Source: Nitrososphaerota archaeon (GTDB taxonomy: Archaea; Thermoproteota; Nitrososphaeria; Nitrososphaerales; UBA183). Taken from it: a DNA stretch of 8,344 bases. The notes beneath the pieces are model-generated. The model ran no database searches. It was not told the origin of the DNA and was given only the letters and a program-made list of their open reading frames with translations. The number at the start of each line of letters is the position of its first letter. Within the stretch, counting starts at the first letter, position 1. This document shows positions 1-5,588 of this stretch, in pieces. The DNA lies in assembly GCA_029785235.1 (NCBI GenBank), contig JAFMAA010000042.1, positions 1 through 8,344 of the forward strand, given 5' to 3'. A program made the position numbers and the translations under genes.

Positions 1-62
1 AGCCCGGTCAAGCATGTTAGCCTCTCGAGCTAGCGACGCGAGTTCAAATCTCGCCCGGGGCA
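1..62 (+). tRNA. tRNA-Glu (anticodon CTC), 5' end outside the window
   Basis: The window starts in the D arm, so the 5' acceptor strand is missing. The T stem 38-42/50-54 pairs perfectly around the loop TTCAAAT. The anticodon stem 17-21/29-33 (one G-U pair) encloses the loop CTCTCGA with U33, anticodon CTC (24-26) and a purine at position 37, so it reads the Glu codon GAG. The D-loop fragment also looks like that of archaeal tRNA-Glu. The acceptor 3' strand is CCGGGGC with discriminator A62, and no CCA follows, so CCA would be added after transcription. The gene looks functional despite being the integration target, because the element carries an exact copy of the 3' end. The missing 5' half should read GCCCCGG. 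Confidence 0.9.
47..62 (+). repeat. attL: 16-bp att core in the tRNA 3' end
   Basis: The sequence AATCTCGCCCGGGGCA covers the 3' part of the T loop, the T stem 3' strand, the acceptor 3' strand and the discriminator base. It is repeated exactly at 8251-8266. Allowing one mismatch extends the match to TC-N plus this core on both sides. This is the left element/chromosome junction, and the intact tRNA stays on this side. Confidence 0.92.
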
Positions 63-74
63 CGGTTTATCATG

Positions 75-83
75 CTCAAATAC
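75..83 (+). promoter_or_regulatory. Probable TATA-like box of the integrase
   Basis: CTCAAATAC differs at one base from the CTGAAATAC block before the ATPase gene (1215-1223). It lies 31 nt before the TTG start at 115, which predicts transcription starting about 9 nt upstream of that codon. It sits inside the element just past attL, so the integrase promoter would be retained in both integrated and circular forms. Confidence 0.45.
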
Positions 84-114
84 CGTTCTGCCCAAACCCG
101 CACCGGGGCACACG

Positions 115-1209
115 TTGGCTCAAAGATTCGCGGGGCAGTATGACGATTTCCTGGCGGGGCTCAGGTCGGAAGGCACTCGGACGAACTACCGCTATTCTAT
201 CACCTGGGTCCTGGGCAAGAACCCCGACGCTTTCCTAGCTCTCGCCTCTAAGAACCGACAGAAGGGCGAGCGACAGCTAATCGAATTCATCCGGGCGAAC
301 CGGGACCGCGTGGCCTCGGCAACCATCGTCAACCCTATCATGGCAGTCCGTTCATTCTGTGATTACAACGAAGTCGTGCTGAATTGGAAAAAGGTCAGGC
401 GTGAGCTCCCCCCGCATCAGAAGGTCGCCATGGACCGAGCGCCGACTTACGACGAAATCCGAAAGCTGCTATCCTTCTGCGACCTCCGCATGAGGGCGGC
501 CGTCCTAATCATGGTCTCTTCCGGTGTCAGGGTCGGCGCTTTCGACTACCTCAAGCTGGGGGACGTGAAGTTTCTCGACTCAGGGATAATGCGGATGCTC
601 GTCTATGAAGGGACTCCCGACAGATACTATGCCTTCGCCTCTTCTGAGGCCGTGGCCGCTCTGAAGGAATACCTGGCGAGCAGGGAGGCGATAGGCGAGC
701 CGCTAAAGCCGGACTCCCCGATTCTCCGCGACAAATGGGACTTCGACGACAGGCTCCGCAAGATCAAGCGGTCGACCCTCTCCCCTCAGATTCCGACGCG
801 GTTCGATTCGAAGGCGCTCAGGAATTGGGTCGGCTATCTCTGGATAAAGTCGGGGGTCAGGCAGCGCGGGATTCGCCGGGGGGAATTCCAGCAGGTCCAC
901 GGGTTTCGCAAATTCTTCAAGACCCAGGCGAGCAAAGGGATTCAGCGCCCCGAAGTCGTCGAGACGCTAATGGGCCACGTCACCAACTACTTCAAAGTCA
1001 CCCCCGAAGAGCTAGCGAACGAATACCTCTCGGCCCAGCCTCACCTTCTGGTGACGGAGGCGGCCAAAGCCAATCAGGAGAAGGCGAAGCTGGAAACCGA
1101 ACAGGCGTTAGAAATCCAGGCCCTCAAAGAGCAGCTTAACGCCGTCCTGACCCAGGTCGGGGCGCTGCGGGATAAGGTCGCGGCGAAGGTTCGGGACGAA
1201 GAGTCTTAG
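115..1209 (+). CDS. Tyrosine recombinase (archaeal integrase)
   Basis: This 364-residue site-specific recombinase would integrate and excise the element at tRNA-Glu. The N-terminal 105 residues look like a SAM-like core-binding domain. The catalytic domain shows R139 in SSGVRVGAF, H262-x-x-R265 in VHGFRKFFK, H288 in MGHVTN and the nucleophile Y292 in NYFKVTPEEL, which is the archaeal form of the motif. The tail (about 315-360) is heptad-like and probably a coiled coil. The frame is open upstream to a stop in the tRNA at 31-33 with no ATG or GTG, so TTG at 115 is the only normal start. Unlike SSV1-type integrases, the gene is not split by integration: the att site lies just before it. Confidence 0.93.
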   Translation: MAQRFAGQYDDFLAGLRSEGTRTNYRYSITWVLGKNPDAFLALASKNRQKGERQLIEFIRANRDRVASATIVNPIMAVRSFCDYNEVVLNWKKVRRELPPHQKVAMDRAPTYDEIRKLLSFCDLRMRAAVLIMVSSGVRVGAFDYLKLGDVKFLDSGIMRMLVYEGTPDRYYAFASSEAVAALKEYLASREAIGEPLKPDSPILRDKWDFDDRLRKIKRSTLSPQIPTRFDSKALRNWVGYLWIKSGVRQRGIRRGEFQQVHGFRKFFKTQASKGIQRPEVVETLMGHVTNYFKVTPEELANEYLSAQPHLLVTEAAKANQEKAKLETEQALEIQALKEQLNAVLTQVGALRDKVAAKVRDEES

Positions 1210-1223
1210 CGCCTCTGAAATAC
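1206..1223 (+). promoter_or_regulatory. Promoter block P1 of the ATPase gene (leaderless)
   Basis: TTAGCGCCTCTGAAATAC matches the block at 2284-2301 in 16 of 18 bases. Its last base is exactly 22 nt before the ATG at 1246, as in the other copy. In archaea a TATA box at this distance gives an RNA starting at or next to the start codon. The block overlaps the integrase stop codon (1207-1209), so the ATPase has its own promoter. GAAATAC is read as the TATA part and the upstream GCGCC-containing part as BRE or an activator site. Confidence 0.72.
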
Positions 1224-1245
1224 GACCCCCCTCTATGTCCTCTTT

Positions 1246-1836
1246 ATGCCCCGTAATCACCTTCTTTGGTGCCCGGACCCGGTTTACGCCAAGCTTCGGA
1301 AGCTCAGAGACGAGACAGGATATCCGAGCTTCGGCGCCCTGCTGAACGCCCTGGCCCTGGAGCACGACGGGGCGGCAGCGGCAAAGGCCACGCTCCCCCT
1401 GGTCCTGGCCGACCGCCGGCCTTTCGTAATCACCGGGCCGAGCGGGTCAGGCAAGACCGCCTTCGCCAAGAAGGTCTTGGAGACATGGACCGGCCCCGCC
1501 CTTTGCTTCGACGTTTCAGACGAATACCCTGACCTTCCGACAATCAAAGACTCGCGGGATATCCCCTTCAAAGAAGGCGGGAGGCTCCGCATACTGGCCG
1601 ACCCGGACGCGAGCTATTCCGCGATTCAGGGCTCCTATCTCTTCCGCGACCTGGCGCGGGCAAAGTCCCCGGAGCTAGCAAAGTGGCTAGTGGTGATTGA
1701 AGAGGCGCATCGGTTCACCGGGGACGCCAACCTTCGGGACCTGATTCTTGAATCCCGTAAGACTCTCGGAAAGCTTCTGGTCCTGAGCGCCGACGCCTCG
1801 GCCTGGTTGCAGATCGCCCCGGTCGTGCGGCCCTAA
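1246..1836 (+). CDS. Small HerA/FtsK-like P-loop ATPase with possible RHH N-terminus
   Basis: This 196-residue ATPase has Walker A GPSGSGKT (64-71), an FDVSDEYPD segment (88-96) matching the strand after the P-loop in HerA/VirB4-type enzymes, and Walker B WLVVIEEAHRF (147-157). ESRKTLGKLLVLS (169-181) corresponds to the family's E-x-RK helix and following strand, but the Gln usually present in HerA-like proteins is replaced by AD. Its size is close to that of viral genome-packaging ATPases such as STIV B204, and pleolipoviruses also carry a P-loop NTPase. Residues 5-40 (strand, helix, PSFGALLNAL) look like a ribbon-helix-helix DNA-binding unit. It could move DNA during virion formation or drive a surface apparatus; which is inference. 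The ATG fits the leaderless promoter 22 nt upstream. Confidence 0.82.
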   Translation: MPRNHLLWCPDPVYAKLRKLRDETGYPSFGALLNALALEHDGAAAAKATLPLVLADRRPFVITGPSGSGKTAFAKKVLETWTGPALCFDVSDEYPDLPTIKDSRDIPFKEGGRLRILADPDASYSAIQGSYLFRDLARAKSPELAKWLVVIEEAHRFTGDANLRDLILESRKTLGKLLVLSADASAWLQIAPVVRP

Positions 1837-1852
1837 TAGCGGGTTTGATAAG
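1837..1852 (+). promoter_or_regulatory. Weak third promoter-like block before the anchored surface protein
   Basis: TAGCGGGTTTGATAAG begins just after the ATPase stop codon (1834-1836) and shares TAGCG and part of the AT-rich end with the blocks at 1206-1223 and 2284-2301. It is degenerate, and the AT-rich end is 31 nt before the ATG at 1884, not 22 nt. It may be a weak promoter, or this gene may simply be co-transcribed with the ATPase. Confidence 0.25.
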
Positions 1853-1853
1853 C

Positions 1854-1872
1854 CGGGCTGCGAAAAAGCCCG
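1854..1872 (+). other. Stem-loop upstream of the anchored surface protein gene
   Basis: CGGGCT (1854-1859) pairs with AGCCCG (1867-1872) around the 7-nt loop GCGAAAA. It ends 11 nt before the ATG at 1884. If the ATPase transcript reads through, this hairpin sits close to the start codon and could affect translation. No T-run follows, so it is not an obvious terminator. Confidence 0.4.
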
Positions 1873-1883
1873 TTAGACTTGGC

Positions 1884-2279
1884 ATGAGCGAAGAGGGGAG
1901 CGGACACTCTTGGGAATACTTGCTCTTGGCCGTGGCCGCCATCGGGGCTGCCGGGTTCGGCATGGCAATCGTCGGAGGGTTCGGGTCCATGAACCGAGGG
2001 GGGTCGACGCCCAGCTCGACGACGCCAGGCGAGAATCTAATCCTCGGCTATTCGACTTCCCTGAATTCCGTGACATTCACTCTGTCAGGCGTCCCGGCGT
2101 CCGACTCCGTGTATGTCGGTCCGCCGACCGGGCAGGCTTATTGCGTGGGAATCGGCGATATAACCTGTGTCGCGCCAATCACACAGGCGAACTTCCCGAC
2201 TTGCCCTATTCAGGTCCAGGCCCACGACTTGACTACCGGGGCCGTGTCTAACATCCTGTCCGTCAAAGCGAACTGCTGA
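1884..2279 (+). CDS. Anchored extracellular protein with four cysteines, unknown family
   Basis: The 131-residue product has a short polar N-terminus, one hydrophobic helix (about 11-33, rich in Ala and Gly) and a Ser/Thr/Gly linker (35-50). The remaining ~80 residues look beta-rich, with cysteines at 87, 95, 107 and the C-terminal residue 131, likely two disulfides outside the cell. I chose ATG 1884 because a TTG start at 1845 would add a charged extension lying inside the hairpin. It is probably a minor structural or surface protein working with the larger surface protein downstream. The N-terminal helix recalls a pilin in shape, but no clear type IV pilin cleavage site is visible. I do not recognise the family. 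Confidence 0.72.
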   Translation: MSEEGSGHSWEYLLLAVAAIGAAGFGMAIVGGFGSMNRGGSTPSSTTPGENLILGYSTSLNSVTFTLSGVPASDSVYVGPPTGQAYCVGIGDITCVAPITQANFPTCPIQVQAHDLTTGAVSNILSVKANC

Positions 2280-2283
2280 GTTA

Positions 2284-2301
2284 TTAGCGCCTTAGAAATA
2301 C
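2284..2301 (+). promoter_or_regulatory. Promoter block P2 of the membrane/spike gene pair (leaderless)
   Basis: TTAGCGCCTTAGAAATAC differs from the block at 1206-1223 only at two central bases. It ends exactly 22 nt before the ATG at 2324, the same distance as in the first copy. The shared sequence and spacing suggest that the ATPase and this gene pair are switched on together, probably as a late or structural set. Confidence 0.74.
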
Positions 2302-2323
2302 TCCTTACGCCCAAAACGCTCTA

Positions 2324-2686
2324 ATGGAGGAGAAACCGAAAATTGTGCTGTTCAGGGCTCTTCTGAGCAACACGCCTTTACAGTTTGGGACCGTCTTTGC
2401 GCTTTGTGTCATAGCCCTATGGCTCGATGTGCTGGAATTGACCGAAGGGGTCGGGTTCACAATCTTCAGCATGAGCATATCCTATGCCGCTTTCGTGGAA
2501 GTCGTGGCCGTGGTGCTTCTTGGGATGATGATAGCCTCTGATTTCAACAGAAGGTTGGGGCTCGCAACCATAATCGGGGTGCTGCCTCTCATTCCGCTCG
2601 AAGTGGTCCTTCAAATCGAATCGCCGTGGTTCCACCGGCTCCTTATCGACGGGTTCAGCTTCTTTGTCCATATGATAGGCGGATAA
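2324..2686 (+). CDS. Small multi-pass membrane protein (about four helices)
   Basis: The 120-residue protein is mostly hydrophobic, with segments at about 19-38, 44-71, 76-96 and a weaker one at 103-119. It starts with a charged MEEKPK and has a basic turn NRR near 75. No enzymatic motif is visible. The stop codon is 1 nt before the ATG of the 507-residue surface protein, so the two are translationally linked. Size, helix number and this pairing match the internal membrane protein (VP3-like) that precedes the spike gene in pleolipoviruses. I cannot show sequence homology, and it could instead be a membrane partner of the surface protein. The start is supported by the promoter 22 nt upstream. 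Confidence 0.76.
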   Translation: MEEKPKIVLFRALLSNTPLQFGTVFALCVIALWLDVLELTEGVGFTIFSMSISYAAFVEVVAVVLLGMMIASDFNRRLGLATIIGVLPLIPLEVVLQIESPWFHRLLIDGFSFFVHMIGG

Positions 2687-2687
2687 A

Positions 2688-4211
2688 ATGAAGCGCGTTC
2701 TTTTCGTGGCCGCCCTTCTTGTGCTGTCCGTATTGGTGGTAGGGTTCTCGTTGAACGTGAAGGCTGAATCGGTGGGGAACTGGACGAGCACAACGGCGTA
2801 TGGAGGCGGCATAGTCGACTATCAGGTCTGCGCAGTCTCTTCTGGCTACGTCTATTGCGTGGGTGGTGCTGTCGGCGGTTCTGTTTCTTCTGCCGTCTAC
2901 TACGCCCCTGTCTCTTCTACTGGCGTAGGGCCGTGGACTTCGACGACGGCCTACGGGGGCGGCACCGTCTACGGCCAGTCCTGCGCTATCTCTAGCAGTT
3001 ACATCTACTGCCTTGGGGGATATGTCGCCGGTTCCGTTTCCTCTGCCGCCTACTACGCCCCGGTCTCTCCATCCGGAATCGGCACATGGACAGCCACCAC
3101 CAACTATGCCCCCGGCACCGTCTACGGCCAGTCCTGCGCTATCTCTAGCAGTTACATCTACTGTGTGGGAGGACAGGTCAACGGCAGCCCCTCTTCTGCC
3201 GTCTACTATGCCCCGATATCCGCGACCGGGATAGGTGCATGGACTTCCACGACAGCTTATGCCCCCGGCACCGTCTACTTCCAGTCCTGCGTCGTCTCTT
3301 CTGGCTACATCTATTGCGTGGGCGGATATGTCGCAGGCTCCGCCTCTTCTGCCGTCTACTATGCCCCTTTTTTCGCGGGGATTCCATCTGCCACTATCGG
3401 TAACGTCCAGGCGGACACAGGGGGGACGGCCGTAGTGAACTGCCAGAGCGCCATGGATGTAGGGTTCGCTAAATCTATCCCTGCCGCTGAAATCGAGAGC
3501 GCGGCGACTCAGGTCAACTTCACCACCGCCGCCCTCGGGGGCACGACGAACCCCTCTCAGACCTTCGGCGTGGGGTGCGACTCGTCTAACCCTCCCCCCC
3601 AGAGCGCCAACGTCACAACGATATCAGGTTCCGCCATCACGCTTACCCTCTCCGATATTGCGAGCCATGTTTCCTATACTGTCTTCTACCACCTGAAGGG
3701 GACGACAATCTACTCGGTGACCGTCAACTCAGGCACGTCCACGAACACGATACCCGACACGTCCTATGTCGCCAACCAGGGGACTCTCTCGACCTGCGCC
3801 GCCCCCTGCGCCTACGACTCGGGCTCATACACCGAGGTCAAAGCGGTCTACGTCGCCCCGACTACGCTTACCTTCAGCTTGACTGCCGCTCCGTCGTCGA
3901 ACGGAGGAGGGGGAGGGAGCAGCCAGCCGCCCTCCACGCCGCCGCCTACCTGCCCTACGGGCGACGTCTACAACACGACTTCGGGGGCTTGCCAGACCGG
4001 GAGCCCCGTGAAATACTCGGCCCCTGTCTTCGGCAACGAGACCCAGATAGTCATAGGGTTCGCGGTCGTCGGCGGCCTGATATTCCTCGTGGCTGCCCGC
4101 ATCGCCTTCGGGGACAAATCCAAGACAGAGACAAAGAAGGGAAGCCAGCCGAAGATCAAGAAGGAGAAGGGGAGGCAGCCCCGGGTAAAGAAGGAAAAGT
4201 ATCCGTGGTAA
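2688..4211 (+). CDS. Spike-like surface protein: kelch-like repeats, C-terminal anchor, Lys-rich tail
   Basis: This 507-residue exported protein has a signal peptide (about 1-27: basic start, long hydrophobic core, KAES end). Four kelch-like repeats begin at W32, W83, W134 and W185. Each is 51 residues, contains YCVGG or YCLGG, and has a C-x8-C pair (48/57, 99/108, 150/159, 201/210), so each unit probably holds one disulfide. A second Cys-containing beta-rich region (235-400) follows, then a Gly/Ser/Pro linker (about 404-420), a small Cys loop (422-435), a membrane helix (about 453-474) and a basic cytoplasmic or intravirion tail with two copies of a QPxxKKEK unit. This is a type I membrane layout, as in viral spikes and archaeal adhesins. 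Kelch repeats often bind protein or sugar, so host attachment is a fair guess. Confidence 0.85.
   Translation: MKRVLFVAALLVLSVLVVGFSLNVKAESVGNWTSTTAYGGGIVDYQVCAVSSGYVYCVGGAVGGSVSSAVYYAPVSSTGVGPWTSTTAYGGGTVYGQSCAISSSYIYCLGGYVAGSVSSAAYYAPVSPSGIGTWTATTNYAPGTVYGQSCAISSSYIYCVGGQVNGSPSSAVYYAPISATGIGAWTSTTAYAPGTVYFQSCVVSSGYIYCVGGYVAGSASSAVYYAPFFAGIPSATIGNVQADTGGTAVVNCQSAMDVGFAKSIPAAEIESAATQVNFTTAALGGTTNPSQTFGVGCDSSNPPPQSANVTTISGSAITLTLSDIASHVSYTVFYHLKGTTIYSVTVNSGTSTNTIPDTSYVANQGTLSTCAAPCAYDSGSYTEVKAVYVAPTTLTFSLTAAPSSNGGGGGSSQPPSTPPPTCPTGDVYNTTSGACQTGSPVKYSAPVFGNETQIVIGFAVVGGLIFLVAARIAFGDKSKTETKKGSQPKIKKEKGRQPRVKKEKYPW
2781..3374 (+). repeat. Four tandem 153-bp coding repeats (kelch-like units)
   Basis: The repeats start at 2781, 2934, 3087 and 3240. 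Within units 2 and 3, a 50-bp block (2961-3010 and 3114-3163) is identical at DNA level, including silent positions. Units 1 and 4 are more diverged. The identity points to recent duplication or gene conversion between units 2 and 3. Confidence 0.9.
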
Positions 4212-4239
4212 GCATGGGTGGAATTGGGGGGTTCTGAAT

Positions 4240-4437
4240 TTGGTAGTCTGCCCGAAGCCCGGATGTCACTTGCCCGCGTGGGCTCCCTATCTAATGACAG
4301 TCAAAGGGAAATACGGCCAGGTCTATGTCTACCAGGTCTATCGGCACTCGCTTAAGGTCAAACCGAGAGACGGCCGCAACCCGGCCAAGACCCCCCAGAA
4401 ATGCACAATCAAAGTCGTGGAGCCCGTGGCTCAATGA
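4240..4437 (+). CDS. Small Cys/His protein, possible zinc-binding
   Basis: The 65-residue product begins VVCPKPGCHLP, with C4, C9 and H10, and has a later cysteine at 54 (QKCTIKV). A basic, Tyr-rich middle (KGKYGQVYVYQVYRHSLKVK) lies between. Archaeal elements often carry short proteins of the form CPxxG... Y-rich strand ...C, believed to be zinc-ribbon nucleic-acid binders; this looks like a divergent example. The start is TTG, 28 nt after the surface protein stop. Its stop overlaps the next gene's ATG (ATGA at 4434-4437), so it is part of the same operon. Function unknown. Confidence 0.65.
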   Translation: MVVCPKPGCHLPAWAPYLMTVKGKYGQVYVYQVYRHSLKVKPRDGRNPAKTPQKCTIKVVEPVAQ

Positions 4438-4616
4438 ACCTTATCCTGGCCGTCGTCGTATTCGCCCTCTTGGGGGCCGCCCTTCAAACGGCGATAATGG
4501 CCGTCAGAGAGCGCCGGGACTTCGATAAATTTCTCCGCCGGTATGGGTTGAACCGAAAGCAAGCGGCAGAGCTCCAGAGGGCTGTCGTCGAGATAGCACC
4601 CCGGGCCCAACCCTGA
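4434..4616 (+). CDS. 60-residue single-helix membrane protein
   Basis: The start is ATG at 4434, which overlaps the upstream stop as ATGA; the frame is open further upstream, but that part lies inside the preceding gene. The protein has one membrane helix (about 3-22) followed by a highly charged helical tail (RERRDFDKFLRRYGLNRKQAAELQRAVVEIA). This is an N-out or signal-anchor small membrane protein with a basic soluble part. It closes the plus-strand operon. Such proteins occur among minor virion or lysis/egress components, but nothing here identifies the role. Confidence 0.68.
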   Translation: MNLILAVVVFALLGAALQTAIMAVRERRDFDKFLRRYGLNRKQAAELQRAVVEIAPRAQP

Positions 4617-4777
4617 AATCCAAAGCTACCAAGTAGTTCCACGACTTACCATTTTGGGCACGCTCCCCCCTGCCTCTGACGCCTCCTTTGGGTAAGTCAC
4701 GCTCAGGCTAAACGCGCCCAAACACGAAAGAACCCCCCCGCTTACCTGGGCGTTTTATGGGTCCGTCGTTTGGGCAG

Positions 4778-4782
4778 TTTTT
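4778..4782 (+). terminator. T-run, probable terminator of the plus operon
   Basis: TTTTT followed by a pyrimidine-rich stretch with further T runs (TTCCTTCGGCTTGTTTG) lies about 160 nt after the last plus-strand stop. Archaeal RNA polymerase stops at such T-rich sites without needing a hairpin. It is the first strong T-run after 4616, apart from TTTT at 4652-4655. Confidence 0.4.
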
Positions 4783-4832
4783 CCTTCGGCTTGTTTGTCC
4801 ACCTATGGTGTATATCCCACTTACTCATTGCG

Positions 4833-4873
4833 CAAAAACCAAAGAAAATTATTATTTTTACTGCGAGAAAAAA
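4833..4873 (-). terminator. T-rich terminator of the minus operon
   Basis: Read on the minus strand, the first T6 run (plus-strand A6 at 4868-4873) comes 8 nt after the last gene's stop at 4882. Further T runs follow, from 4860 down to 4834. This fits archaeal intrinsic termination. The same AT-rich bases could also serve as a DNA unwinding element. Confidence 0.55.
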
Positions 4874-4881
4874 CTTACGGA

Positions 4882-5142
4882 TTAGACGAACCTGGGAAAG
4901 AGCGAAGTGAACACCCGCATAAGACGCCTGGCCCCCTCGATGTCTCCCGACGCGGACCTGATCTCAATAGCCCTTAGCATCAGGTCGGCTTGGGCCGCGT
5001 CGTCCAACCCCCGAAGTTTGCGGACCAATTCCCTGAAGGCGGGCTCGGATATGCCCGCCAGCTCGCTCATCAGCTCCTCAGTTATTTTCTTCCGGCTCGG
5101 CTTGGTTATGGGGGTCTCTTCTATCCCCAGCGTCCTGCTCAA
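4882..5142 (-). CDS. 86-residue helical protein, unknown
   Basis: This is the last gene of the minus operon. TTG at 5142 overlaps the upstream stop as TTGA. The product is predicted almost wholly helical, with a basic segment (KPSRKKITEEL, 14-24) followed by LAGISEPAFRELVRKLRGLDDAAQADLMLRAI, which has the look of a small helical bundle. It ends in a basic/aromatic tail (RRLMRVFTSLFPRFV). No known motif is seen. Its place behind the helicase suggests an accessory replication or regulatory role, but that is position only. Confidence 0.7.
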   Translation of the reverse strand: MSRTLGIEETPITKPSRKKITEELMSELAGISEPAFRELVRKLRGLDDAAQADLMLRAIEIRSASGDIEGARRLMRVFTSLFPRFV

Positions 5143-5588
5143 AGGTCGAACCTCTGGCGGACTATCAGCCTGTCGTCGTCATCCCAGCTGTAACTGTAAA
5201 GGTAGCTCTTCCCTTTCAGGTCGGTTCGATTCTCGCCCATGACGTTGCCGCCTTCCCAAAAGCCGACGACCTTCCATAGGAGGGGGTGAAGGAGCGAGTC
5301 GATACGGGTCGATTGGCGCAGCCCTTTCAGGTGGGGGTTGTAGCTGTCTTCGTAGGGGACCCACTTCGCTTCTTGGGTCGCACGTTCAAGACCCTTCCCC
5401 ACCAGGTTCTCGCCTCTCCAATCCCGCTTGATAGTGCCGAAGACCGCTCTCTCCTCCGGGCTCAAGAGCCGGACAATTGCGTGTGCGGCTTCGTTCTTCT
5501 GATATCCCAATTGGGTTTCCTTCATGGCCAGCTCGTGGTAGAGATTACGCAGCCGCCTGAACTCGGCTGTCTTTGTCTTGGGGCTCAT
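5139..5588 (-). CDS. 149-residue protein of the helicase operon, unknown
   Basis: The ATG at 5588 overlaps the helicase stop as ATGA. Residues 8-50 look like one long or two helices (EFRRLRNLYHELAMKETQLG, then NEAAHAIVRLLSPEERAVF). The middle is basic and aromatic, and the C-terminus is beta-like with an acidic patch (SYSWDDDDRLIVRQRF, 132-147). There are no cysteines and no recognisable catalytic motif. Tight coupling to the helicase suggests a partner in replication, such as a loader or DNA-binding factor, but this is inference from context. Confidence 0.7.
   Translation of the reverse strand: MSPKTKTAEFRRLRNLYHELAMKETQLGYQKNEAAHAIVRLLSPEERAVFGTIKRDWRGENLVGKGLERATQEAKWVPYEDSYNPHLKGLRQSTRIDSLLHPLLWKVVGFWEGGNVMGENRTDLKGKSYLYSYSWDDDDRLIVRQRFDL

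Larger units (their letters stand above)
4617..4881. other. Convergent intergenic region, candidate replication origin
   Basis: This is the longest non-coding stretch, between the ends of the two operons. It contains an 8-bp inverted repeat GACTTACC/GGTAAGTC (4643-4650, 4691-4698), a second one GCCCAAAC/GTTTGGGC (4716-4723, 4768-4775), four copies of the hexamer CCCAAA or its complement within about 125 bp (4653, 4687, 4717, 4769), a direct repeat CACGCTC (4659, 4698), another CTTACC (4741), and an AT-rich block (4833-4881) in an otherwise G+C-rich element. Repeats next to an unwinding-type AT block near a helicase operon suggest an origin. No gene was found on either strand. Confidence 0.5.

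Noticed and set aside
115..1209. SSV-type integrase whose gene is split by integration.
   Set aside because: The reading frame is complete inside the element and the att core lies before its start; no second integrase fragment is at attR.
1845..1883. Longer N-terminus for the anchored surface protein, starting at TTG 1845.
   Set aside because: It would cover the stem-loop and add a basic stretch with no family support; ATG 1884 directly precedes the membrane helix.
2417..2812. Long minus-strand frame of 131 codons opposite the membrane/spike junction.
   Set aside because: It mirrors two well-supported plus-strand genes; its composition is that of a shadow frame with no promoter or motif.
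2781..3374. Regular repeats as a CRISPR array.
   Set aside because: The repeats are 153 bp, in frame, and code for kelch-like units; there are no spacers or cas genes.
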